Below, in pieces: positions 50,767 through 59,677 of a stretch of 64,000 nt of DNA; position 1 is the stretch's first letter, and every line of letters begins with the position of its first letter. The DNA comes from Candidatus Anammoximicrobium sp. (GTDB lineage Bacteria > Planctomycetota > Planctomycetia > Pirellulales > Pirellulaceae): contig JAAYYU010000188.1 in assembly GCA_012515235.1 (NCBI GenBank), forward strand, positions 21,232 through 85,231, written 5' to 3'. The translations under genes and the position numbers were made by a program. The notes beneath the pieces are model-generated. The model saw only the letters and a list, made by a program, of their open reading frames with translations, searched no databases and had not been told where the DNA came from.

Positions 50767-50802
50767 CGCGACGAGGGGGGCCTTGAATCGGGGCGTCTGG
50801 GC

Positions 50803-52350
50803 TCACGGCGCGACGGTGATTTCGGCCGGGGGTTCTGAGACGCGCCGGATGCGGACGGCGGCGGGATTTTTGGCAACGGCGGCGAAGAATTCGTCGGGGG
50901 TGACTACGGGCTGGCCGTCGACGTGCGAGAAGAGGGTTCCGGGTCGGAGTCCGGCTTTCCAGCAAGGGGAATCCCGTGCGACGTCCAACGCGGCCAGGCT
51001 GCCGGCAGGGAACTGCGGCCAGACTTGGCGCAGAAGTGTCTGCGGCAGCGCGGTGGCGTAGTCGACCCGCAGGCCGCGCCAAGCGGGATCGGGGCTCAGG
51101 GAGTAGGGCGGCCGCGCGCCGGACACGTGGCGCTTGGTGAGCTTGGCGCCGGCCTCCAGCAGGCGTCCGCGGCGGCCGACTTCGGCTCCCCGCTGGACCG
51201 TCAACCGGATCTCGGCCGCCACGGGCTGTTGGCCCAATTCGTGCAGCAGCGTATTGCGGTCGTACACGGGTTGGTCGTTGACGCGGGTCACGATGTCGCC
51301 CTTCTTCAGGCGCGCGGCAGCGGCCGGCGTGCCGGGAACGACGTGGGTGAGCAACGCACCGTGCTGGCCCGCGCGGCGCATCGCCTCGGGCAGGTCTTCG
51401 GGCGAGACGCCCAGAAAGCCGAATTCCGCTTTGTGACCCTTCTTCAGGGTCTCGACCGTCCGCAGGAAAACGTCGTTCACCGGAATGGCGAAGCCCAGCG
51501 ATCGCTCGTAGCCTTCGGAAGCGGCCAACGCGGTGATCAGGCCGATCATCTCGCCTTTCAGGTTCACCAAGGCGCCGCCGCTGGTGCCCAGGTTCAACCG
51601 CGCGTCGGTTTGGATCAAGCCGCCGTACTGATACAGCGAGTCTTTCGCCGGGTCGGGCCGGGACTCGTCGGTCGCCGACGGCAACGGCCGGCCCAAATTC
51701 GAGATGATGCCCCAACTGGCGCTGACCTGACCGTCCTTGGCAATGCCGTAGGGATTCCCCAGTGCGATGGCGAATTGGCCTTTGCGCAAGGCCTTTGTGT
51801 CGCCCCAGGAAATGGGCTCCAGGTCCGTGGCCTCGACCTTCAGGACAGCCAGGTCCGTCCAGGGGTCGCCGGCCGTGACGTGTTCGGCCTTCTGCACGCC
51901 GACGGCGGTGAACGGACGGCGCTGGACCCAGATCCGGTAATCGTTCTCGGCCGGGTCTCCCAGCACGTGGTAGTTGGTCAGGATGTAACCGCGGCGGTCG
52001 ATCACTACGCCGGTCGCGTATTCGTTCGGCGCGGTCTCTTCCAGCCCGCCGGCCCGGCCGGGTGCAAAGGGCGCGGGCTGCGCTCCGCCCTGGGCCGGCG
52101 GCAGGCGGCCCTTGCGATAGCGGGCGATCGCCACCACAGATCGTTCCGCGCGGGCGATCGCCTCGGCGACCGTCTTCTCCAGCGCCAGGGCCGACTCCAA
52201 AACCGTAGGCTCCTGGGCCTCGACGCGCAGCAGCGGTCCGGCCAACAGCGTCACCAGCGCTGCGACGGCAAGACGCCGCCCCAGGCACTGCAAGCCCGCC
52301 CCGTAACTTCTTGCCTCGACTACGAACTCCCACCCCGCGACCTGCGTCAT
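50803..52350 (-). CDS. HtrA/DegQ-type serine protease with two PDZ domains
   Basis: A 515-aa exported protein. ATG 52350 (MTQVAGWEFVVEARSYGAGL) is used because the longer ORF-track start lies in a repeat element. After the signal segment (about 25-45) comes a protease domain with a full triad: His128 (LTNYHVL), Asp166 (DPWTDLAVLKV), Ser257 (LGTSGGAL). PDZ1 is at about 310-390 ('HGALLTHVVPGTPAAAARLK') and a PDZ2-like domain at about 430-510 ('ALDVARDSPCWKAGLRPGTL'). It should act as a periplasmic quality-control protease. It is separate from the HtrA trio at 25-30 kb and is probably monocistronic. Confidence 0.9.
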   Translation of the reverse strand: MTQVAGWEFVVEARSYGAGLQCLGRRLAVAALVTLLAGPLLRVEAQEPTVLESALALEKTVAEAIARAERSVVAIARYRKGRLPPAQGGAQPAPFAPGRAGGLEETAPNEYATGVVIDRRGYILTNYHVLGDPAENDYRIWVQRRPFTAVGVQKAEHVTAGDPWTDLAVLKVEATDLEPISWGDTKALRKGQFAIALGNPYGIAKDGQVSASWGIISNLGRPLPSATDESRPDPAKDSLYQYGGLIQTDARLNLGTSGGALVNLKGEMIGLITALAASEGYERSLGFAIPVNDVFLRTVETLKKGHKAEFGFLGVSPEDLPEAMRRAGQHGALLTHVVPGTPAAAARLKKGDIVTRVNDQPVYDRNTLLHELGQQPVAAEIRLTVQRGAEVGRRGRLLEAGAKLTKRHVSGARPPYSLSPDPAWRGLRVDYATALPQTLLRQVWPQFPAGSLAALDVARDSPCWKAGLRPGTLFSHVDGQPVVTPDEFFAAVAKNPAAVRIRRVSEPPAEITVAP

Positions 52351-52388
52351 AACTCTGGCCCGCTTGCTTGTTTTCCGGCTCGCATTCT

Positions 52389-52525
52389 GGAGTGCGGCGC
52401 CTTGTCGCCGCCTTGGCTCGATGGCGACGCCAGGACCGCCGCATCGTGTTCCGGTCCTTGCCGGACCCAATCCGCAACAACGCTCCAGGCCGCTGTCCAA
52501 AGCGGGTGACAAGGCACCGCACTCC
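52389..52525. mobile_element. 137-bp inverted-repeat element (GGAGTGCGGCGCC)
   Basis: GGAGTGCGGCGCCTTGTC at 52389 and its mirror GACAAGGCACCGCACTCC ending at 52525 match at 17 of 18 positions. The inside is non-coding. The left 35 bases recur at 16006. It lies in the gap between recA and the HtrA gene, just upstream of the HtrA start. Confidence 0.75.
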
Positions 52526-52552
52526 AAGACTCGGTGAGAAGCCCGGCTTTGC

Positions 52553-53650
52553 CTAACCTTCGCCTTCGCCCGCTGCGCCGACGGTGGCGGCAGGCGAGGT
52601 GGGGGCCCCGGCGGCGAGGACCTTTTCCCGCAGTTCGGCCGTCAGTTGGGGGTTTTCGATCAGGAAGGCGCGAGCCTTTTCCTTGCCCTGTCCCAGGTAG
52701 CTTTCGCCGTACTTGAACCACGCGCCGCTGCGGGCGACAAGCTTGTTGGCGACCGCCAGGTCCAGCACGTCGCCTTCGTAGCTGATGCCGCTGGTGGCCA
52801 TCATGTCGAACTCGGCAACGCGGAACGGCGGCGCGACTTTGTTCTTGACCACCTTGGCCCGCACGCGCTGGCCTACGACGTCTTCGCCTTCTTTCAAGCT
52901 CCCGATGCGGCGGACATCGATGCGGCAGGACGAGTAGAACTTCAGCGCCCGGCCGCCCGGCGTCGTTTCGGGGTTGCCGAACATGACGCCGATCTTTTCG
53001 CGGATCTGGTTGATGAAGATCACGGCCGTCTTGCTCTTGGCGATCGCGCCGGTCAGCTTGCGCATCGACTGGCTCATCAGTCGCGCCTGGAGGCCGACGT
53101 GCGTATCGCCGATCTCGCCTTCCAGTTCCTGCTTGGGCACCAGGGCGGCGACCGAATCGACGATGATCACGTCTACGGCGTTGGACTTGATCAACATCTC
53201 GGCGATCTGCATCGCTTCTTCACCGGAGTTCGGCTGGCTGACCAGCAGCGTGTCCAATTCGACGCCCAGTTTCTTGCCCCAAACGGGATCGAAGGCGTGT
53301 TCGGCGTCGATGATGGCCGCAATGCCGCCCGTCTTTTGGGCCTGGGCGGCGACATGCAGCGCGAGCGTCGTCTTGCCGCTGGACTCCGGACCGAAGATCT
53401 CGATAATGCGGCCACGGGGAATGCCCTGGCCGCCCAGGGCGATATCCAGCGACAGGCTGCCCGTGGGAATGCCGGGGATCGGCCCGCGCCGGTCGGCGCC
53501 CAGAGGCATGATGGCCCCCTCGCCGAACTGCTTTTCAATCTGCCGCAGCGCCGTGCGCAGATTGACGTTCTCGTCCAGGACCGACTTCATTTTGCCGACG
53601 GCCCCTGTCTGTTCCACCGCTTCGTCGTTCTTGGCTGTTTTCTTGGACAT
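52553..53650 (-). CDS. recA: Recombinase RecA
   Basis: A 365-aa RecA, the ATP-dependent strand-exchange protein of homologous recombination and SOS control. Motifs are intact: Walker [10 protein letters not shown], '[17 protein letters not shown]'-type core text near residue 235 (here [17 protein letters not shown]), L1 and L2 loop regions ('[17 protein letters not shown]'), and '[20 protein letters not shown]'. The N-terminus has a short extension before '[20 protein letters not shown]'. The C-terminal tail is Gly/Glu-rich. It stands alone. No recognisable LexA box was found in the 600-bp upstream region. Confidence 0.98.
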   Translation of the reverse strand: MSKKTAKNDEAVEQTGAVGKMKSVLDENVNLRTALRQIEKQFGEGAIMPLGADRRGPIPGIPTGSLSLDIALGGQGIPRGRIIEIFGPESSGKTTLALHVAAQAQKTGGIAAIIDAEHAFDPVWGKKLGVELDTLLVSQPNSGEEAMQIAEMLIKSNAVDVIIVDSVAALVPKQELEGEIGDTHVGLQARLMSQSMRKLTGAIAKSKTAVIFINQIREKIGVMFGNPETTPGGRALKFYSSCRIDVRRIGSLKEGEDVVGQRVRAKVVKNKVAPPFRVAEFDMMATSGISYEGDVLDLAVANKLVARSGAWFKYGESYLGQGKEKARAFLIENPQLTAELREKVLAAGAPTSPAATVGAAGEGEG

Positions 53651-54251
53651 GGCACGATTCGCTTGGGCTTGAGTGACTATTCGGAATTTCTCCCTTTATG
53701 AGAAACAGTCCGCCATCCCGCAAGTGGCGGCAGCTCGGCTGTGGCCAGGTTTTTCCCTCCGCCGCCGCCACCAGACACACGATTTATCGCCGGCGTTGGG
53801 ACACGGTTGGTCACTGGAACGCTGTGGAATCGCGGATTTCCGCTTTCTGCGGTAGAATGAAAGACACGGCAGGACCGCTTCCCGATGCGTTTTCCTCAAG
53901 TTCGGCAGATTCGATCGCTGACCGCTGGCAGGCCTCGTGACCTATAGTTGAGCGATCGGATCGGAAAAAGACCGCTTCGCCGCAAGCCTGGATGTCGCTG
54001 GCGTGCGATTGCGTTGCCGGCCCAGGGCGGGCGAAAAAGCCAGTTCGTGAGTCGAAATTCTCCCTGAGCCGGGGACATGGAGTGAGTTTTCTACAGGTAA
54101 CGGAATGAGGATCTGCACCGATCGGTTGCTGGTCCGGGAATCGCGGTGTAACTCCGGTCCCTGCAAAGTATAGTGGAGAGTGGCTTGCTGACGGTCGAGA
54201 GACTGTCGGTCGACATTTTGGAGCATCGCTGACGACAGCGGAGGTAGTACT
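53651..54251. other. Divergent intergenic region upstream of recA
   Basis: 601 bases between recA and the secretin-like gene, with no convincing gene. It contains a short palindrome CCGCCA...TGGCGG (53710-53730) and GGAGG about eight bases before the GTG start at 54252. A 94-aa minus-strand ORF (53942-54226) has no ribosome site or recognisable domain and is not called. No SOS-type operator or structured RNA was recognised. Confidence 0.6.
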
Positions 54252-57200
54252 GTGGTCCGGTTTTGCAGTCCTGAGCGAACCTTGAGAATCCGGTTGGGCG
54301 TGGCGTGGCTGCTGATGGTATGGCTGGGGACTTACAGCGCCGTTTCGGCCGCGGACCCGTCGTTTGTGGGCGTGTTGGCGCTGGCCGTCGACAAGGACGT
54401 CGCGGAGCGACTGGGGTTGTCTGACGAAGTGCGCGGCAGGTTGCGGCAACTGGTCAACGAGCGCGAGGATGCGGCACTGGAAATCGTGCTGGCGATCAAG
54501 GATCTGCCGCCGATGGAGCAGACCGCGAAATTGGCGCCCTTTGTGGCCGAGTCCGAGCAACTGGGGTTCGCGCTGCTGTCTGTCGCCCAACGGGAGAAGC
54601 TGCAACAGATCCGGTTGGCTCGAGAGGGCATGAGCGGACTGGCCGAGCCGGGTCTGTCGGGAGCCTTGGGCTTGTCCAGCGAGCAACGAGCGACCGTGGA
54701 ACAACTGTTGACACAGCGCGCGGTGGACATGACCAAGGGCGGCGAACGCGAGCGGCAGATCACTCGCGCAGTCTACGAAAACAAATTGGCGGCGATTTTG
54801 AACGAGTCGCAGCGTGCCGCCTGGCAGAAGATGGCGGGGCTGTCGGATGCTCCGGCCATTCCGGTCGTCGGCGCAGCGAAACCTGCGTCGCCGGCGGCGG
54901 AGACGCCCGCTGCAGAACCGCCCGCGGAAGGGGTCACCAAGCCGGAACTGGAGCCGGCACCGGAAAACGCGGCGCCGGTCGCCGCGCCGGCCGGTGAATC
55001 TGCGTCCGCACCTGCAACGGCGCCCGCCGCGGAACCGGCTGCACAGATGCCCGGCCCGGCGGAAAGCACGGTTGCGTCGCCAGCTGCGCCAGCCGGCGTG
55101 CCTGCCGCCTCCGACGCGATCCCGCCGGCCAGTCCCGCTGCTGCGGCGTCCGAATCCACACCGCCGGCGACCGCCGAGGCTCCCGCCGCGGACGCGCCGC
55201 CCCCGCAGGAGGCCAAGGAGGCCCAGGAAGCCAGCGCCATGAGGCCCGTGCGCATCGAGTATGTCGAAGCCTTGGACGGGTTCGTAATCCGCGGCAGCGA
55301 ACGGGACGTCGAACGCGTCAGGAAGATGATCGCCGAGATGGAGAGTTCGGCCGCCCCGATGCAGCCGGAGGCCGAATCCGCCGCCCCAGTCCCAGCCCCG
55401 TCTCCGTCTGCTGTCGAGCCGCCGCCGGAATCGGCGGCCCATCCGCAGACGATGTCCACGCTGCAGGGCGCGGCGCCGGCGGCGAGTCCCGCGCCGGCCG
55501 CGGAGCCTGCCCCCCAGGTTGAGCCATCGCCCGCACCGGCCACGGCGGTGGAATCGGCCGCCCCGCCGGCGATGGATGCCGCTCCCCCGACGGCGGACCC
55601 GTTCGCGGATCCGGTGCAGCCCGTCCAGATGCCTCCCGCAGGCGTCGTCCCCGAACAGGCGTTTCCAGCCGCCGGGCCGGCCGCCGCGGATTGGGCCAAG
55701 CCCCCACTGCCGCCGCAAAGTGCCGTACCGGGGTTGCTGTCCTTCCAGTTCGATGCCACGCCCTGGAAAGACGTGTTGGAATGGCTCGCCCAGCAGGCGG
55801 GACTCTCGCTGGCCATCGAGACCTTGCCGGTCGGCAGCTTCACCTATCGCGACGACCGGATGTACACGCTCGACGAGGCGCTGGATCTGCTGAACAGCTA
55901 CCTGCTGACCAAGGGCTATACGCTGGTCCGGCGCGAACGCATCCTGCTGGTCTTGGACGTCGAGAATCCCATTCCCGACGAACTCGTGACGTTGGTCACG
56001 ACGGATGAATTGGACAAGCGGGGGCGATTCGAGTTGGTCAAGTGCTTGTTTCCGCTGGCCCGGATGAAGGCCGAGGAAGCGGCGGCCATGATCAAGGACT
56101 TCGTCGGGCCGCACGGCAAAGTGATCCCGTTCGCCAAGTCCCGGCAGATTCTGGTCACGGAGACCGCCGGCAAGCTGCGGACGATTCGCGACATGATCGC
56201 CCGCTATGAGGATCCCCAGTCGGGCGGCGCGGAGCCGGTCGTCGAGATCACGCTGAAGCACGCTTCGTCGGAAGAGGTCCTGTCGATCGCGCGGCCGCTG
56301 CTGGGGATTCCGGAAGGGCAGAACTCCGGCAGTGACATCAACTTGTCGGTCGATTTGCTGGGCACGCGAATCTTTGCTTCGGGCAGCCCGGACAAGCTGC
56401 AGTTGCTCCGCGAACTGATTCCCAAGATCGACAAGGAGCCGGCCAAGGCGGGCGAGGACGCCAAGGAGCCGGAGAAGTTGGAGTTGAAGTCGTATTTCAT
56501 CAAGGCGGCCGACGTGCAACTCGTGCTGCGAGTGGCGCAGACGCTGCTGGCCGACCTGCCCGGCGTGCGCCTGGAGGTCGACACGACGTCCGGCAAGCTG
56601 GTCGCGTGGGCGCGCCCCTCCGAGCATCGCATCATCGAAGAAACGCTCCAGCAGCTGGAAGGCCAGGATCTGCAGTTTGAAGTCATCCAGCTGAAGAAGA
56701 CCGACCCGCAACTGGCCGTCGCGGCGATCAACAAATTCTTCAATCTGGGCACGGCGGCCGCCTCGAGCTCGAAGGACGCGGCCAAGACCGCGCCGCACGG
56801 CCCGATCGTCGACGGCGACCCGGTGACCATGCAGCTGTGGGTCCGCGGCACGGTGCTGCAGATCGAACAAGTGAAGGACCTGATCGAGAAGCTCGACGGG
56901 GCGGAAACGGAGGAGTCTTCCGGAGAGATGATCCGCACCATCCCGCTGTCGGGGCCGGCGGCCAAGTCGGCGCTGGAGACCATCGAGCAGTTCTGGACGC
57001 GAAAGAACAAGATCCGATTCGTTACGCCGTCGGCGCTGACGCCGTCCGCGGACATCAAGCTCCGCGTGATTACGCCGCTCGAGCAAGAGCCGGACGACGC
57101 CGAGTCCGAAGGCGCGCGGCCCGCGTTGCCTTTCGACGGCTGGCCCAAAACCCTGGCTCCGCCCGCCCCGCCAAAGACCGAGCCGCCGGCCAAGCCGACT

Positions 57201-58493
57201 TCCGGGAATCCGTCGCAAGACGATTCGGCGTCCGACAAGTCGGTCCGCCGCGGGCCGCCGGATTCCGCCGGCGCGCTGGCGGTGGCGGGCGAGCCGCGTT
57301 TTTTCTTGGTCAGCGAGCCGAAGCCGGTGGAGCAGCCGGCCGGCGAGGAAGCGGCCGGTCCTGAAACCCCGGAGACGACCGACGACGCCTCCGCCGGCGA
57401 AGCCCCCGAGATCCGTATCGCGGTCACGCCCAGTGGCATCGTGATCGCCTCGGAGGACACCAAGGCTTTGGACGAGTTGGAGAAGTTGCTCCGCACGGTC
57501 ACCGGCCCCACGGCCTTGCAGGGCCAGCGGGAGATCTCGGTTTTCTACCTGAAATACGCCAAAGCGGACGTGGCGCACCAGTTGCTGCAGGAGGTCCTCG
57601 GCGGCCACGCTTCGGAGGTGGGCGGCTCGCTGCTGGGCGACATGGCTTCAAACCTGTTGGGCGGCGGGCTGATCGGCGGATTGGTCGGCGGACTGGCTGG
57701 CGGAACCAGCAGCGGCGGTTCCAACTCCGCCGCCGCGCTTCAAGCCAGCGGACCCGTGACCATGATTCCCGATCCGCGGCTGAATGCCTTGATCGTCGAA
57801 GCGAATCCCACCGATCTGGCCTTCATCGAACAGATGTTGCGCGTGATCGACAAAGAAGGCAGTGAAACAGAGATCGAGACGGCCGGCGTCACGCGACTGA
57901 TCCCGGTGGTTTACAGCACGGCCGACGAGGTGGCGAACGTCGTCCGGCAGGCCTTTGCGGATCGCATCGGAACCACGCAGGGCGGAGGTCAGGGCCAGCA
58001 GCCTTCGCCGGAGGACTTCCTGCGGGCTCTGCGGGGCCAACGCTCCCGGCGCGAAGACTCCCAGACGCGGGGCGAACAGCAAAAGATGACCATCGGCGTC
58101 GACTCCCGCAGTAATTCGTTGATTGTGACGGGCCCGGAGCCGTTGTACCGTCAGGTCGAAGCGCTGGTTCGGGAAATCGACCAGCCGGGCAGTTCCGACA
58201 CGGATGTCGTCAGCGTCGTCCCGATCAGGGTGTCGGATCCGGAACTGGTGCAGAAGACGCTGAATTCGATCCTGGGGACGTCGAGCCGATCGGGCGTGCG
58301 TTCGTACAGCGGTCCGTCCTCGTCGGGCGGCTCTAGCGGCAGCCCCAGCGCGGACGATATCCGGCGGCGGATGGAGTTCTTCCAGCAACTGCGCGGCGGT
58401 GGAGGACCTCCTGGCGGATTCCGGCCTCCGAGCGGTGGAACGGGAGGAAGCGGAGGAAGCCGCTCTTACGGCGGCCGCACGCGCGGGCGATGA
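54252..58493 (+). CDS. Secretin N-domain protein lacking a visible beta-barrel
   Basis: A 1413-aa exported protein with GTG start at 54252 (GGAGG eight bases upstream) and a signal peptide (about 13-36, ending AVSAADP). After a helical region (about 40-200) and long Ala/Pro-rich linkers (about 200-490) come repeated secretin-type N domains. An N0/STN-like unit is near 500 ('SFQFDATPWKDVLEWLAQQA'). Several N1-like repeats follow ('VEITLKHASSEEVLSIARPL', 'FVIQLKKTDPQLAVAAINKF'-like text, 'IPVVYSTADEVANVVRQAFA'). It ends in a Gly/Ser/Arg-rich tail without the conserved secretin barrel. It probably forms periplasmic rings with the adjacent GspE/GspF machinery. Confidence 0.8.
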   Translation: MVRFCSPERTLRIRLGVAWLLMVWLGTYSAVSAADPSFVGVLALAVDKDVAERLGLSDEVRGRLRQLVNEREDAALEIVLAIKDLPPMEQTAKLAPFVAESEQLGFALLSVAQREKLQQIRLAREGMSGLAEPGLSGALGLSSEQRATVEQLLTQRAVDMTKGGERERQITRAVYENKLAAILNESQRAAWQKMAGLSDAPAIPVVGAAKPASPAAETPAAEPPAEGVTKPELEPAPENAAPVAAPAGESASAPATAPAAEPAAQMPGPAESTVASPAAPAGVPAASDAIPPASPAAAASESTPPATAEAPAADAPPPQEAKEAQEASAMRPVRIEYVEALDGFVIRGSERDVERVRKMIAEMESSAAPMQPEAESAAPVPAPSPSAVEPPPESAAHPQTMSTLQGAAPAASPAPAAEPAPQVEPSPAPATAVESAAPPAMDAAPPTADPFADPVQPVQMPPAGVVPEQAFPAAGPAAADWAKPPLPPQSAVPGLLSFQFDATPWKDVLEWLAQQAGLSLAIETLPVGSFTYRDDRMYTLDEALDLLNSYLLTKGYTLVRRERILLVLDVENPIPDELVTLVTTDELDKRGRFELVKCLFPLARMKAEEAAAMIKDFVGPHGKVIPFAKSRQILVTETAGKLRTIRDMIARYEDPQSGGAEPVVEITLKHASSEEVLSIARPLLGIPEGQNSGSDINLSVDLLGTRIFASGSPDKLQLLRELIPKIDKEPAKAGEDAKEPEKLELKSYFIKAADVQLVLRVAQTLLADLPGVRLEVDTTSGKLVAWARPSEHRIIEETLQQLEGQDLQFEVIQLKKTDPQLAVAAINKFFNLGTAAASSSKDAAKTAPHGPIVDGDPVTMQLWVRGTVLQIEQVKDLIEKLDGAETEESSGEMIRTIPLSGPAAKSALETIEQFWTRKNKIRFVTPSALTPSADIKLRVITPLEQEPDDAESEGARPALPFDGWPKTLAPPAPPKTEPPAKPTSGNPSQDDSASDKSVRRGPPDSAGALAVAGEPRFFLVSEPKPVEQPAGEEAAGPETPETTDDASAGEAPEIRIAVTPSGIVIASEDTKALDELEKLLRTVTGPTALQGQREISVFYLKYAKADVAHQLLQEVLGGHASEVGGSLLGDMASNLLGGGLIGGLVGGLAGGTSSGGSNSAAALQASGPVTMIPDPRLNALIVEANPTDLAFIEQMLRVIDKEGSETEIETAGVTRLIPVVYSTADEVANVVRQAFADRIGTTQGGGQGQQPSPEDFLRALRGQRSRREDSQTRGEQQKMTIGVDSRSNSLIVTGPEPLYRQVEALVREIDQPGSSDTDVVSVVPIRVSDPELVQKTLNSILGTSSRSGVRSYSGPSSSGGSSGSPSADDIRRRMEFFQQLRGGGGPPGGFRPPSGGTGGSGGSRSYGGRTRGR

Positions 58494-58602
58494 CCAGTGC
58501 CCGCGTCTCCGGCCGGAGCCTTCGTCCCAGAAGCCCGGCTTTGGAACGGGCGGTCCGAGGCCCCGGACGTGGTCGAACGCAACGGCCTGATGAAGGACAG
58601 TC

Positions 58603-59451
58603 ATGGATTTCGTCAACCGATTGATCGCCTGGGCTGCGTACGTCACCGGAGCGGTGCTGATCGGTACCGGCGCGTTTTTTGCGTTTCACTACTACCGCCA
58701 GACCGAAACCGCCGACGGAATCGGCTCGTTTTCAGCAATCGTCGCCGAGGGGGCGAGTGCCGAGTCCCGCGCCGGCGCAAGCGCCGTCGAACCGGGTTTG
58801 CCCGTGGAACAGATGTATCTCCAACGGGCTCAGATCCGGCGGCTGCAGACCTTGTTGGACCAGAAGACGAAACTGCTGCAACAGAGAACCGAACTGCTGG
58901 ATCAGAAGAACGCGGAACATCAAGCGTTGCGCGCGGAATTGGATGATGCGATCAACTTGTTGGGAGTCCTGGCTGCGGAAGTCGGGGGCCGGAACGCTTC
59001 GTCCAACAACCGGACGACGGACGCGCAAGTGCAAACAGAGCTGGAGCGACTCCGCAGTGAATCGAAAAAGAGCCGGCTGCTGGCCGAGCAACAGCAGGCG
59101 GAACTCGATCGTTTGAAAGACGAACTGGGAGTGACCGATCAAGGCATTTCGGAACTGGAGCAACAGGCCGAGACGGAATTCGAAGCGCTGGTCGCGGACA
59201 GAGCGGCCTTCGAGGCGGTTGTCTCGGAGACGCTGGCTCGGATCGGCGCCGAAGCGGTGCCCTCCTTGGTCTACCAACTCGCCCATTCGCGGGCCGGCGT
59301 CCGACAGTGGGCGGCGACCATGCTCGGCGAGTTGGGGCCGGCGGCCAAGGAGGCTGTGCCGCCCTTGCAGGAGGCCTTGAAGGACGCTGACGCCGCCGTT
59401 CGCAGCGCTGCGCGCCAGGCGTTGGAAAAGGTGGATCCGGTCCAGCGTTAA
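58603..59451 (+). CDS. Membrane-anchored coiled-coil protein with HEAT repeat
   Basis: A 282-aa protein. One N-terminal membrane helix (about 8-30; WAAYVTGAVLIGTGAFFAF), then a long coiled coil (about 75-195; 'RRLQTLLDQKTKLLQQRTEL'), then a C-terminal HEAT-like repeat region (about 215-280; 'AVPSLVYQLAHSRAGVRQWA', AVPPLQEALKDADAAVRSA). Such proteins act as scaffolds. It lies between the secretin-like protein and the EF-hand lipoprotein in a secretion/pilus-type cluster, so a role in assembling that machinery is inferred. No enzymatic motif is present. Confidence 0.75.
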   Translation: MDFVNRLIAWAAYVTGAVLIGTGAFFAFHYYRQTETADGIGSFSAIVAEGASAESRAGASAVEPGLPVEQMYLQRAQIRRLQTLLDQKTKLLQQRTELLDQKNAEHQALRAELDDAINLLGVLAAEVGGRNASSNNRTTDAQVQTELERLRSESKKSRLLAEQQQAELDRLKDELGVTDQGISELEQQAETEFEALVADRAAFEAVVSETLARIGAEAVPSLVYQLAHSRAGVRQWAATMLGELGPAAKEAVPPLQEALKDADAAVRSAARQALEKVDPVQR

Positions 59452-59563
59452 TTGACGGAAGATACACTCTTGCATAGACTTGGGTTAAAGGTCCGGAGGG
59501 ACGATTAGGGTTAGTTCGGGGGTAGCCGGTCAAAATCCAGGCGGGTGCTCTGTCAGGCATCGC

Positions 59564-59627
59564 TGGACGGGTAGGGCGGAGTTCATTCCGCCCCCACGGC
59601 CGACCAAAGTTCGCCCTACGAGCCGTC
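59564..59627. repeat. 64-bp palindromic repeat
   Basis: GGACGGGTAGGGCG at the left and CGCCCTACGAGCCGTCC at the right form broken inverted arms, with an inner GGGCGGA/TCCGCCC hairpin. It lies about 50 bases upstream of the EF-hand lipoprotein start. The rest of 59452-59677 shows no gene. Confidence 0.6.
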
Positions 59628-59677
59628 CGTGCGTGGTGGCTAGAGCACTCGGTGCGAGCGATGCGAGGATGATTGCC

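Noticed and set aside
53942-54226. 94-aa minus-strand ORF upstream of recA
   Set aside because: No ribosome site, no recognisable domain, and an uncharacteristic composition; it is probably chance.
53811-57608. 1265-aa minus-strand ORF
   Set aside because: It is antisense to the secretin N-domain gene. Its Arg/Gly/Asp-rich translation is the usual mirror of a GC-rich coding sequence, with no domain and no ribosome site.
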